Shown in pieces: positions 53,854 through 62,407 of a DNA stretch of 64,000 nt (position 1 is its first letter; every line of letters starts with the position of its first letter). Made by a program: the position numbers and the translations under genes. The stretch comes from Poriferisodalis sp965221945 (GTDB taxonomy: Bacteria; Actinomycetota; Acidimicrobiia; Acidimicrobiales; Poriferisodalaceae), in assembly GCF_965221945.1 (NCBI RefSeq), contig NZ_OZ244925.1:2418001-2482000 (forward strand), in the 5' to 3' direction. The notes under the pieces are model-generated. The model did not search any database, was not told the DNA's origin, and saw only the letters and a list, made by a program, of their open reading frames with translations.

Positions 53854-54627
53854 GTGAGCGAACCGGCCCCACATCACCTGCTGCCGAAGAACGAAGACGG
53901 CACACAACTCGAATTGCCGGTCATCTGGGACGCGTCCGTGGCCGATGCCCTGGGTGTGCTGCGCACGGGCGACATCTCCGTGCTGGGGCGGATGCCCTAC
54001 AGCAGCAACGCCACGTTCCTGGTACGAATCGACCACCCCACAATGCCGACCGCTGCGATCTACAAGCCCGAGCGGGGAGAGCGTCCGCTCTGGGATTTCC
54101 CCTCCGGGTTGTATCGGCGGGAGATTGCCGCGTTCGAGCTGTCGGAGGCGCTTGGCTGGCACGTCATTCCGCCCACCGTCGAGCGGGACGGGCCCTTTGG
54201 CGTGGGCTCGATCCAGCTGTTCATCGACGCCAACTTCGAAGAGCATTACTTCACCCTGGTCAACGAAGATCGGCACCATGCCGACCTTCGGCGGATCTGC
54301 GCCTTCGACCTCATCGCCAACAACACCGACCGCAAGTCGGGGCACTGCCTGGCGTCGCGCTGGGGACCGATCTACGGCATCGATCAGGGTCTGTGCTTCG
54401 CAAGCAATTTCAAGCTGCGCACGGTCATCTGGGACTTCGGCGGCGAACCGTTCGACGACGATCTGGCTGGCGCCATCGGATCGGCAGCGCAGCCGACGCC
54501 CGCGCTGTCGCAATGGCTGCGGCCAGATGAGTTCAGCGCGCTGGCGGAGCGAGCCGAGTGGCTCGCCAACTTCGGCAAGTTCCCCGACGACGACGGCGGC
54601 CGTCGCTGGCCCTGGCCGCTGGTGTAG
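53854..54627 (+). CDS. SCO1664-family protein with a PI3/PI4-kinase-like fold
   Basis: A 257-residue protein of the SCO1664 family: VLRTGDISVLGRMPYSSNATFLV (nucleotide-binding loop), AAIYKPERGERPLWDFP with the likely ATP-binding Lys, LRRICAFDLIANNTDRKSGHCL as catalytic loop (D-x-x-x-N-N-x-D) and YGIDQGLCF as metal-binding Asp. These resemble the phosphatidylinositol-kinase/HipA superfamily; the real substrate is unknown. A GTG at 53854 or a TTG at 53845 is the start. Its usual neighbour mshC is not found in this window. Confidence 0.9.
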   Translation: MSEPAPHHLLPKNEDGTQLELPVIWDASVADALGVLRTGDISVLGRMPYSSNATFLVRIDHPTMPTAAIYKPERGERPLWDFPSGLYRREIAAFELSEALGWHVIPPTVERDGPFGVGSIQLFIDANFEEHYFTLVNEDRHHADLRRICAFDLIANNTDRKSGHCLASRWGPIYGIDQGLCFASNFKLRTVIWDFGGEPFDDDLAGAIGSAAQPTPALSQWLRPDEFSALAERAEWLANFGKFPDDDGGRRWPWPLV

Positions 54628-54657
54628 CCAGCGGGAATACGACAGCCGCTGGTCTAG

Positions 54658-55623
54658 TTAGCGGGACTTGAGCGCCTCGATCAGCGCCGGCATCACCTTG
54701 TGCACGTCGCCGACGATGCCCAAATCGGCCACGCCGAAGATCGGTGCCTCAGGGTCCTTGTTGATCGCGACGATGTTCTTGGAGCCCTTCATGCCAACCA
54801 AGTGCTGCGTGGCACCCGAGATGCCGCAGGCGATGTAGACGTTCGGCTTCACGACCTTGCCGGTCTGCCCAACCTGCTTGGCGTAGGGAACCCAGCCGGC
54901 GTCCACGATGGCGCGTGAGGCGCCCGACGCTGCCCCGAGCAGCCCTGCCAACTCGTCGACCATCGAGTACGCCTCGGGCTGACCCAGCCCGCGCCCGCCC
55001 GACACCACTACAGCAGCGTCGTCGAGCTGTGGGCCCGAGCGCTCCTCAGCGTGGCGGCCTGTCACGACGGCCCGGCCTGCTTCGCCCGGGTCGACTGCCC
55101 CTACGGTCTCGACGCCAGCCGCGGCGGCGCCGTCATTCGGCTCGGCCTCGAAGCTCTTCGGGCGGAACATCGCCAATGCCGGCGCCGGCGCACGGTAGGC
55201 GGTGAAGATGTTCTGCGTCCCGCCGAAGATCGGCTCCTCGGTGACAATCGCACCATCGACAACTTCGACGCCGACGTTGTTGGTGGACACCGGACGATCT
55301 GCCAGCACCGCGAGCCGGGCGGCGGTGTCGCGCCCGTCGGCGGTCTGGCCGAAGAACACGGCATCAGGCGAGGTTGCTTCGATGTGGCTGGCAAGCGCAG
55401 CAGCGGCGTGCACGCCGACCAGCCCGTCGCCGAGTCCTTCGAGCGCGTACACGGTGGACACGCCGTGCGCGCCCAGCTCGGCGGCCATGGCCTCGCCGTG
55501 CGCCGGGGCGAACGCGGTCACGGAATCGGCCAGCGTTCGGGCCTTGGTGGCCAACTCGAGCGTGAGGCCCGAGGGACCGTCGGCGTCGCCTTCAGCGAAG
55601 AGCAGAATCTGTGCAAGCGTCAT
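54658..55623 (-). CDS. etfA: Electron transfer flavoprotein subunit alpha
   Basis: FAD-binding subunit of ETF, which takes electrons from acyl-CoA dehydrogenases. The 321-residue protein has an N-terminal ETF domain and a C-terminal FAD domain: VVVSGGRGLGQPEAYSMVDELA, GASRAIVDAGWVPYAKQVGQTGKVVKPNVYIACGISGATQH and NKDPEAPIFGVADLGIVGD. It lies 74 bp downstream of etfB on the same strand. Confidence 0.97.
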   Translation of the reverse strand: MTLAQILLFAEGDADGPSGLTLELATKARTLADSVTAFAPAHGEAMAAELGAHGVSTVYALEGLGDGLVGVHAAAALASHIEATSPDAVFFGQTADGRDTAARLAVLADRPVSTNNVGVEVVDGAIVTEEPIFGGTQNIFTAYRAPAPALAMFRPKSFEAEPNDGAAAAGVETVGAVDPGEAGRAVVTGRHAEERSGPQLDDAAVVVSGGRGLGQPEAYSMVDELAGLLGAASGASRAIVDAGWVPYAKQVGQTGKVVKPNVYIACGISGATQHLVGMKGSKNIVAINKDPEAPIFGVADLGIVGDVHKVMPALIEALKSR

Positions 55624-55697
55624 TGCGAGTGATTCCTGTGGGGTTCGTAGGTCAGTAGTTCGGGTAGCGGGCGAGCCGGTCGGGAACGACGGTCAGG

Positions 55698-56477
55698 TCA
55701 GATGATCTTCAGCTCGGTGAGGAACTCGACGATGTTGGTGTGCGCATCGCCTTCATCGGTGATGATCTCGCCGGCCTCACGCTCGGCCGCATCGGTCACC
55801 TCGACCGTTTCCTGCCGGGCGCCTGCCACACCGACTGCGCTCGCATCGATGCCCAGCGCGGCGAGATCCTTCGCATCGACCGGCTTCTTCTTGGCCGCCA
55901 TGATCCCCTTGAACGACGGGTAGCGCGGCTCCACTACGCCTGCGGTCACCGAGACGACCGCTGGAAGCGCGCATTCCACCTGGTCGTAGCCGGCTTCGGT
56001 CTGGCGCTGGACGCTCGCGATGCCGTCGGTGATCTCGATGTGCTTCGCGAACGTGACCGACGGCATTCCCATGACGCCGGCCACCATCTCGGGAACGGTG
56101 CCGGTGTAGCCGTCGCTGGACTCGGTGCCGGCCAGTACGAGGTCGGCATCGAGCTCGCCGATAGCTGCACCCAGCACTTTGGCGGTGGCGAGTGCGTCGC
56201 TGCCGGCTAGCGCGTCGTCGCTGATCAGCACCGCGTCGTCGGCGCCCATCGCCAGCGCAGTCCGCAACCCGCTGGTCTCAGAGCGGGGCGCCATCGACAC
56301 CAGCGTCACCTGGCCGCCACCGGCAGCCTCTACGAGCTGCAGCGCCATCTCGACGCCGTAGGAGTCGGATTCGTCCAGAATCAGCTTGTCGTCCCGGTTC
56401 AGCGTCCGGGTATCGGACTGGAGCTGTCCCGGGATAGCCGGGTCTGGGATCTGCTTGACGCACACAACGACCTTCAT
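55698..56477 (-). CDS. etfB: Electron transfer flavoprotein subunit beta
   Basis: AMP-binding subunit of ETF, 259 residues: MKVVVCVKQIPDP, DESDSYGVEMALQLVE, AMGADDAVLISDD, LAGTESSDGYTGTVPEMVAG and LPAVVSVTAGVVEPRYPSFKGIMAAKKKP. The C-terminal tail is extended (GEIITDEGDAHTNIVEFL). It forms an operon with etfA and is divergent from the lipid-kinase gene (60 bp apart). Confidence 0.97.
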   Translation of the reverse strand: MKVVVCVKQIPDPAIPGQLQSDTRTLNRDDKLILDESDSYGVEMALQLVEAAGGGQVTLVSMAPRSETSGLRTALAMGADDAVLISDDALAGSDALATAKVLGAAIGELDADLVLAGTESSDGYTGTVPEMVAGVMGMPSVTFAKHIEITDGIASVQRQTEAGYDQVECALPAVVSVTAGVVEPRYPSFKGIMAAKKKPVDAKDLAALGIDASAVGVAGARQETVEVTDAAEREAGEIITDEGDAHTNIVEFLTELKII

Positions 56478-56537
56478 GAACCGAGAGTCTGCCGATTTGT
56501 GGCAGGTCTTCCACTCCGCATCGGTGAGACTTGCGCC

Positions 56538-57476
56538 GTGCGCGTCCTGCTGCTGGTCAACGACTCGGCGTCGTCAACGACTGCTCGCACGCGAGTGTTG
56601 ATTCACACTGTGCTCTCGGAGCGCCACGACACCGAGGTGGCGTTCACCAACCGCCGCGGGCACGCCGCTCGTCTCGCACGCGGTGCCGCGACGACCGGCA
56701 CCGATGCAGTGGTGGTGCTCGGCGGCGACGGCACGCTGAACGAAGCGGCCAACGGCGTGGCCGGAACCGACTGCAGGCTTGCCGCGCTGCCGGGCGGCTC
56801 GACCAACGTGTTCGCACGAACCATTGGGACGCCCGACGATCCGCTCGTTGCGACCGAGGCAGTCCTCGACGCACTCGAAGCAGGCAGCATCACCTCGGCC
56901 GGGCTCGGTCGCACATCGGGCCGCTTCTTCTTGTTCCACTGCGGCATGGGACTCGACGCCGCGATCGTGGAGCGGGTCGAGCGCCACCCCACCCTCAAGC
57001 GCTACCTGGGCCATCCGCTGTTCCTGCTCGCGGGCGTCGACACGCTGCTGCGGCACTACGACCGGCGCACCGGGACCTTGACCGCCCGCACTGCGGGGCC
57101 AGAGTCGACACAGGTGGACGGCTGTTTCGTCATCGTGGTGGCGAACACCGATCCCTACACGTTTCTCGGCAGCCGACCAGTGCACATCGCCCCAGCGGCA
57201 ACCTTGCACAACGGGTTGTCGGTGGTGGGCTTACGATCGCTGCGTCTGGCCGACTCGCTCGACGTGCTCTCAGCGGTATTCCGCGCAAATGGCAGCCTCG
57301 GCGATATGGATCCGAGCGTGGTGCAGCGCATCGACGATGTCCGCGAACTCACCGTGACGGGGATCCGCCCGTTCGGTCACCAGCTCGACGGCGACCATCT
57401 CGGCGCGGTCGACCAGCTGCGCATCGAGTGGGTGCCCGACGTGCTCAGGCTTGTCATGCCTTCCAGCGCCGCCTGA
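56538..57476 (+). CDS. Diacylglycerol kinase-family lipid kinase
   Basis: This 312-residue kinase of the DAGK/YegS/LCB5 superfamily has GGDGTLNEA (62-70) for ATP binding, LPGGSTNVFAR, a substrate-lid region (MGLDAAIVERVERH), and a C-terminal FGHQLDGDHLG with the acidic catalytic residue. Its substrate could be diacylglycerol or another lipid such as a sphingoid or polyprenyl compound. The GTG at 56538 gives the usual N-terminus RVLLLVNDSAS. It is convergent with pdtaS. Confidence 0.88.
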   Translation: MRVLLLVNDSASSTTARTRVLIHTVLSERHDTEVAFTNRRGHAARLARGAATTGTDAVVVLGGDGTLNEAANGVAGTDCRLAALPGGSTNVFARTIGTPDDPLVATEAVLDALEAGSITSAGLGRTSGRFFLFHCGMGLDAAIVERVERHPTLKRYLGHPLFLLAGVDTLLRHYDRRTGTLTARTAGPESTQVDGCFVIVVANTDPYTFLGSRPVHIAPAATLHNGLSVVGLRSLRLADSLDVLSAVFRANGSLGDMDPSVVQRIDDVRELTVTGIRPFGHQLDGDHLGAVDQLRIEWVPDVLRLVMPSSAA

Positions 57477-57491
57477 TCAGGCGCGGTGCGG

Positions 57492-59090
57492 TCAGGCGAT
57501 CGTTCGCAGCGGGATCTGCACGACCGCCTCGGAACCCGGCGGGGGCGTCCGACGCCTGACCTCGAAGGTGCCGCCGAGATCGGTCCCGCACAGTGCGCGC
57601 ACGATCGAGGTGCCCAAGCCGCCGGAACGCTGAGTGTCGTACTCGTCTGGGATGCCGATGCCGTCGTCGCGCACGACCATCGACAGCACGTCCGTCGACG
57701 GCCGGGTGATCTCGACCTCCACGCTCCCGATGGGGCTCTCGTCGAGTCCCGGCGCGGCTTCTAGCGTGTGATCCTCGATCTCCCACAACCGGGGGAACGC
57801 ATGGTCGACAGCGTTCTGCAACAACTCGTTGAGCACCACCGCCAGCGATGTCGCAGTCTGCGACCGCAGCATTCCCGCCTCGCAGGTGACGCTGAAGTCG
57901 ATTGGTCGTTCGGGGAAGGTGATGCTCTGGCGCATCGTCTCGGTCAGCGTCTCGGCGACATCGCAGAAATCGACATCGTCGGTGGTCTCGCTCGACAGCG
58001 TCTGGTGGACAAAGGCGATGGCACGGATGCGCCGTACCGCCTCGTCGAGCGCCCGGTTTGCCTCGCGGGACTCCAGGCGGCGGGCCTGGATGCGCAGCAG
58101 CGACGAGACCGTCTGCAGGTTGTTCGTCACCCGGTGGTGAATCTCGCGAATGGTGGCGTCCTTGGAGATGAGCAGCCGGTCGCGGCGGCGCAGCTCGGTG
58201 ACGTCGCGCAGCAGCACTAGGGCATTGCGCACGGGGGTATCGGTCAGCGGCAGCGCCTGCAATTGCACGGTCACGGATCGGTGCTCGACCTCGCCCACGA
58301 CCGGGATGCCGCCGCTCATGGCGCGCCCCACCACGTCCGGGCCGAGATCGAGATCTCGCACGCGCCGTCCTTGCACGTTGCCCCCGACGCCGATGCGGTG
58401 CAAGGCGCTCACGGCATTCGGCGACACGAATCCGATGCGAGTCGTGTCGTCGGTGAGGAACAGGCCATCGCCGACTCGCGGCGCCTCTTCGTCGGCGACA
58501 TCGGCGTCGCGGTAGGGGAACAGGCCTGCGGCAAGCATTCGGGCCAGCCGGCCGAACGTGGCGATGTAGGTCCGCTCCAGCTCGCCGGGGTCGCGGATGT
58601 CGGTGAAGCGCGGCGTCACTTCGCTGCTCATCACAGCAATCGTCACGCCATCGAACGTCACCGGCACCGCAGTGATGCGTGCCCGCCGGTCCCCAGGCAC
58701 CCGCAGGCCCTCGCCAGTCACGATCACCCCACGGGCGAAGGCCTCCGATACCAGCGGCCGTTCGCTGGCGGCAACGCAGAGCCCGATGTGGTCGTCGCGG
58801 TACAGCGTGCGGCCGGTGGTGGGCCGGATCTGACCGATCACGGTCAAAGGAGCATCTGGGCCGAGACGCCGCCAGGGTCGGGGCGTGCTGGTGTCGTCGT
58901 GCGGTTCAGGGTCCGATACGTCGTCGGGCAGCTCTTCGAGCGACGTCACCTGCCCGGGCGCAAACAGCAGCAAGTCCGAGAACGACAGGTCGGCCAGCAG
59001 GGACCACCACGCCATGAGACGCCGCAGGTGCTCACGCGGGCTGTCGCGCACGTTCGCTGCGGGGCGCGGCCGGTCGGCGGGCGCCCGCAT
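57492..59090 (-). CDS. pdtaS: PdtaS-type sensor histidine kinase
   Basis: A 532-residue soluble kinase. N-terminal GAF-like domain (MAWWSLLADLSFSDLLLFAPG to LYRDDHIGLCVAASERP), a PAS domain (~225-310), a HisKA_2 domain with the phospho-accepting His near residue 318 (REIHHRVTNNLQTVSSLLRIQ) and a HATPase domain (VVLNELLQNAVDHAF, DDGIGIP, GGLGTSIVRAL). The same architecture in M. tuberculosis PdtaS controls the RNA-binding regulator PdtaR. No regulator gene is adjacent here. Confidence 0.93.
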   Translation of the reverse strand: MRAPADRPRPAANVRDSPREHLRRLMAWWSLLADLSFSDLLLFAPGQVTSLEELPDDVSDPEPHDDTSTPRPWRRLGPDAPLTVIGQIRPTTGRTLYRDDHIGLCVAASERPLVSEAFARGVIVTGEGLRVPGDRRARITAVPVTFDGVTIAVMSSEVTPRFTDIRDPGELERTYIATFGRLARMLAAGLFPYRDADVADEEAPRVGDGLFLTDDTTRIGFVSPNAVSALHRIGVGGNVQGRRVRDLDLGPDVVGRAMSGGIPVVGEVEHRSVTVQLQALPLTDTPVRNALVLLRDVTELRRRDRLLISKDATIREIHHRVTNNLQTVSSLLRIQARRLESREANRALDEAVRRIRAIAFVHQTLSSETTDDVDFCDVAETLTETMRQSITFPERPIDFSVTCEAGMLRSQTATSLAVVLNELLQNAVDHAFPRLWEIEDHTLEAAPGLDESPIGSVEVEITRPSTDVLSMVVRDDGIGIPDEYDTQRSGGLGTSIVRALCGTDLGGTFEVRRRTPPPGSEAVVQIPLRTIA

Positions 59091-59097
59091 AGGAGCC

Positions 59098-59328
59098 TCA
59101 GTCCGCGGCGAAGCCGATGCGCCGGTCGCCGGTCGGGCCCAACTCGAGAAATGCGAGCTTGTCGATGGGCACTCCGACGCGGCGTCCGCTGCGATCGTTC
59201 AGCCAAAGCACCGATTCGTCGCCGCTCAATGCGGCTTCGAGCGCTGCAGCCGCATCTGCCGCGACATCATCGTCGATCTCGACATTGAGCTCCCGACCAC
59301 CGTGCGTGATGCCGATCCGGATGTCCAT
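59098..59328 (-). CDS. DUF3107 family protein
   Basis: A 76-residue actinobacterial protein: MDIRIGITHGGRELNVEID, then a helix, WLNDRSGRRVGVPIDKLAFLELG and a C-terminal RRIGFAAD. It has a beta-alpha-beta layout and no known function. It is transcribed just before pdtaS with 7 bp between the genes, so the two are probably co-expressed. Confidence 0.92.
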   Translation of the reverse strand: MDIRIGITHGGRELNVEIDDDVAADAAAALEAALSGDESVLWLNDRSGRRVGVPIDKLAFLELGPTGDRRIGFAAD

Positions 59329-59417
59329 GGCCGCAGGCTACCGGTGGTACCCGCGACCCCTGCCGAACGAGAGATCCGCTTTAGGTGGCTGCCGCGCAGA
59401 ATTCCGGCGATTCGAGA

Positions 59418-59434
59418 TTTGCAAATATTGCAAA
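59418..59434 (+). promoter_or_regulatory. Near-palindromic AT-rich site upstream of the AAA ATPase gene
   Basis: TTTGCAAATATTGCAAA is an almost perfect dyad within an unusually A-rich stretch (59411-59475) that also repeats the pentamer GCAAA. It lies 71 bp upstream of the chosen GTG at 59505. It could be an operator for autoregulation by the C-terminal winged helix of the product. If translation starts at 59385 instead, the stretch would be coding. Confidence 0.4.
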
Positions 59435-59504
59435 CAAAACAAATGCTGCAAAACTGACAAATCTCACAAAACTGCTGCGAGTGGATCCCGAGTACGCTGA
59501 GTCC

Positions 59505-60629
59505 GTGGCCAAGAACAACCCGTTCTCGCCGACTTTCGGCACCTCGCCTCCTGCACTGGCAGGGCGAGACGCAATCTTGGAAGACCTCGACGAGGCGTTC
59601 GAGACTGGACCGTCACACCCGGACTACACCGTGTTGTTCATCGGCATTCGCGGCACCGGCAAGACGGTGATGCTCAATGCAGCCGAGGACATGGTCCGCA
59701 AGCGAGGCTGGCTCGTGGTCGCTGAACAAGGCAACCCCAGCGGCCTCATTGAACGCCTGCGAGATGGCGCCGCACGTTTGCTCGCCGAGTTCGACAGCGA
59801 GCCGTCGCGCCGTGTCAGCGAGCTGCAGGCGGCCGGTGTGGGCATCGCCTTCGAGCACCGCTCCTCGTCGCAAGGACCGCAGGACCTTCGCAGCATTCTC
59901 GGCAGCCTCGGCGACCGGCTCGCGCAGACTGGCAGCGGTTTGCTCATCACCGTTGACGAGTTGCATGCGGCCGATGTCGGCGAAGTGCGCGAACTCGGCG
60001 GCATCCTCCAGCATGTCACTCGCCGCGAGGGCCGACCCATCGCTTTCGCCGGTGCAGCACTGCCGTACATCGAGGACGAGCTCTTACAGGGCCAGCTGGC
60101 CACATTCCTGCAGCGGTGCTCCCGCTACGACATCGGCCCGCTCGATGCCGCCGCTACGCGGAACGCCCTTGAGATTCCGATGAGCCGGTCGGCGGCGACG
60201 ATCGAGGACCATGCCCTCGGGCGCGCCGTCGAGGCCGCCAACGGATACCCGTTCATGGTGCAACTCATCGGCTTCTACACGTGGAAAGCCGTACACGATC
60301 CAGCGGCAGGGATCAATGACGCCGACTTCACAGTCGGCATCAACCGCTCCGAGAGCAGGATCGGCCGCCTGGTCATTGCGCCGACGTGGAACGAACTCTC
60401 CAACACGGATCGGCGTTTCCTTGCGGCCATGACCGAGGACACCGGCGATTCCACGCTCGACGCCATTGCACAACGAATGGGCGTCTCCACCAACTACGCC
60501 CACGTCTACCGGCGCCGGCTGGAGCGCGCCGGCATGATCGTGACCACCGCGAGGAACACCGTCGCGTTCGGGTACCCCACTGCAAGGGCCTGGGTATCAC
60601 AGCGCACCGTGCAGCTCCCGCCGCAATAG
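59505..60629 (+). CDS. AAA+ ATPase of the Orc1/Cdc6-like (archaeal ATPase) group with a C-terminal winged helix
   Basis: A 374-residue protein: NNPFSPTFGTSPPALAGRD, Walker A GIRGTGKTVML, Walker B LLITVDELHAAD, a sensor region in IAFAGAALPYIE, and a C-terminal helix-turn-helix (TLDAIAQRMGVSTNYAHVYRRRLERAGMI). Such stand-alone ATPases are frequent accessory genes in actinobacteria with unproven roles. The start GTG at 59505 matches family N-termini; the frame is open to 59385. Confidence 0.85.
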   Translation: MAKNNPFSPTFGTSPPALAGRDAILEDLDEAFETGPSHPDYTVLFIGIRGTGKTVMLNAAEDMVRKRGWLVVAEQGNPSGLIERLRDGAARLLAEFDSEPSRRVSELQAAGVGIAFEHRSSSQGPQDLRSILGSLGDRLAQTGSGLLITVDELHAADVGEVRELGGILQHVTRREGRPIAFAGAALPYIEDELLQGQLATFLQRCSRYDIGPLDAAATRNALEIPMSRSAATIEDHALGRAVEAANGYPFMVQLIGFYTWKAVHDPAAGINDADFTVGINRSESRIGRLVIAPTWNELSNTDRRFLAAMTEDTGDSTLDAIAQRMGVSTNYAHVYRRRLERAGMIVTTARNTVAFGYPTARAWVSQRTVQLPPQ

Positions 60630-60787
60630 CGCACCGGCGAGGCCGACCGGCAGTACCGCAGCCGATCTTCAACCACAGTGCCCGCATGATCGTTGCCGTC
60701 CCGCCTCGATATGAACGTTTCGTTTACGGCGAAAACCCGTCTCTGACTAGCAGTTTTAGGCCGTCCCTGGACCTTGGGATCGGGGTG

Positions 60788-62407
60788 CTAAGAACTGCAC
60801 GAGAGCTGGCTGCAGCCGACGCGGGTGCGCGCCCAGTCCGGACGCAGCGCCGCGTAGGACTCCCGCTCGGGCTGGTCGTCGTAGGGGCGGCGCATGACGT
60901 CGAGCAGCTCGCCGATGGCCTCGGGACGGCCCTCGGTGGCGCTGTCGATGGCCACCTGGGCCAGGTAGTTTCGCAGCACGTACTTCGGATTGACCCGGTT
61001 CATTGCCTCGGCCCTTGCCTGGTCGGCGATGCCCAGCGTCCGCAGCCGGGCTGCGTAGCCCTCGATGAACTCGCTCGTGGCTGAGCGGTGTTCGTCGGTC
61101 ACCTCGGCGGGCCGGTAGCAGGCGTCGGCCAACGGGGCTATGCGCTCAGCCGGGTCGATGCCCTCGGCGGTAGCCACCGTGGCGAGGCGTCGCCAGAACA
61201 CCGTCATGTCGGTCTCGACCAGCCGCAGCACCTCGAGCACCCCCGTGGCCAGCTCACGGTCGGCATCGGTGTCGAGCCCCGGCAGGCCGAGCTTGGCGGC
61301 CATCATCGCCGACCACTTCTGCTCGAAGTACGGCCCGTAGCCGTCGAGCGCCGCCTGCAGTCCTTCCGCCTCGCCGATCAGCGGGTACAGCGCGTTGGCA
61401 AGCTGCATGAGGTTCCACTGCGCAACCGCCGGCTGTGTGCCGAACCGGTAACGGCGGTGGGCCGCGTCGGTGGTGTTGGGGGTCCAGTCGGGGTCGTAGT
61501 TGTCAATCCAGCCGTAGGGGCCGTAGTCGATAGTGAGGCCTAGGATCGACATGTTGTCGGTGTTCATCACCCCATGGACGAAGCCGACGCGCAGCCACTC
61601 GCAGACCATCTCCGCGGTGCTCCGCACGACTTCATCGAAGAACTGCACGTATCGACCGGGTGCGGGTTCGCCCGCCAGATGGGAGAAATCGGCACCGATG
61701 ACAAAATCTGCCAGCGTGTGCAACGTCTCGACGTCGCCCCGGGAGGCGAAGATCTCGAAGTTGCCGAATCGCACGAACGAGGGCGCCACCCGGCAGACCA
61801 CTGCTCCCGGCTCAGGCGCCGGGTTGCCGTCATAGAGCATGTCGCGGATGACGAAGTCACCGGTCCCCACGAGGCTGAGCGCCCGCGTGGTGGGCACGCC
61901 GAGGTGCGCCATGGCCTCGCTGCACAGGAACTCGCGTACCGAACTTCGCAGGACCGCCAGCCCGTCAGCCGTGCGGGAGTACGGCGTCGGCCCGGCGCCC
62001 TTCAGTTGCAGGGTTTGGTGCTGACCGTTGCGGTCGACCATCTCGCCGAGCGCAATCGCCCTGCCGTCACCGAGCTGACCGGCCCACGAGCCGAATTGGT
62101 GCCCGCCATAGCAATGAGCGTGGGGGTCCATGCCGTCGAGCAGCGTGCTGCCGGCGAACACGGCGGCGAACTGGGGATCGTTCACCACGTCGCGGTCGAA
62201 CCCCAGCAGGTCAACCATCTCGGCGCTGTGCGCAAGCAGTTGCGGCGTAGGCGCCGGTGTTGGCGCGACCCGCGAGTAGCAGGCGCCTATCACCTGCCGG
62301 CGGTGGTTGACGGTGTCGGGATCGGCCGGGAGCGCGGACGTGAACCGGTTGTCGAAGCGCACGTCGTCCAACGAGGAAATCGGCGGCGCTGCACCGACAG
62401 TGCTCAC
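60788..62407 (-). CDS. selO: Protein adenylyltransferase SelO (YdiU)
   Basis: SelO-family pseudokinase that transfers AMP to protein hydroxyl groups. The 539-residue protein has YGGHQFGSWAGQLGDGRAI, LQLKGAGPTPYSRTADGLAVLRSSVREFL, VTLVGTGDF-like SLVGTGDFVIR, and HGVMNTDNMSILGLTIDYGPYGW. The C-terminus ends GCSQLSCSS, with Cys where some relatives have the terminal redox Cys or selenocysteine. Its start overlaps the mrp stop (GTGA). Confidence 0.95.
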   Translation of the reverse strand: MSTVGAAPPISSLDDVRFDNRFTSALPADPDTVNHRRQVIGACYSRVAPTPAPTPQLLAHSAEMVDLLGFDRDVVNDPQFAAVFAGSTLLDGMDPHAHCYGGHQFGSWAGQLGDGRAIALGEMVDRNGQHQTLQLKGAGPTPYSRTADGLAVLRSSVREFLCSEAMAHLGVPTTRALSLVGTGDFVIRDMLYDGNPAPEPGAVVCRVAPSFVRFGNFEIFASRGDVETLHTLADFVIGADFSHLAGEPAPGRYVQFFDEVVRSTAEMVCEWLRVGFVHGVMNTDNMSILGLTIDYGPYGWIDNYDPDWTPNTTDAAHRRYRFGTQPAVAQWNLMQLANALYPLIGEAEGLQAALDGYGPYFEQKWSAMMAAKLGLPGLDTDADRELATGVLEVLRLVETDMTVFWRRLATVATAEGIDPAERIAPLADACYRPAEVTDEHRSATSEFIEGYAARLRTLGIADQARAEAMNRVNPKYVLRNYLAQVAIDSATEGRPEAIGELLDVMRRPYDDQPERESYAALRPDWARTRVGCSQLSCSS

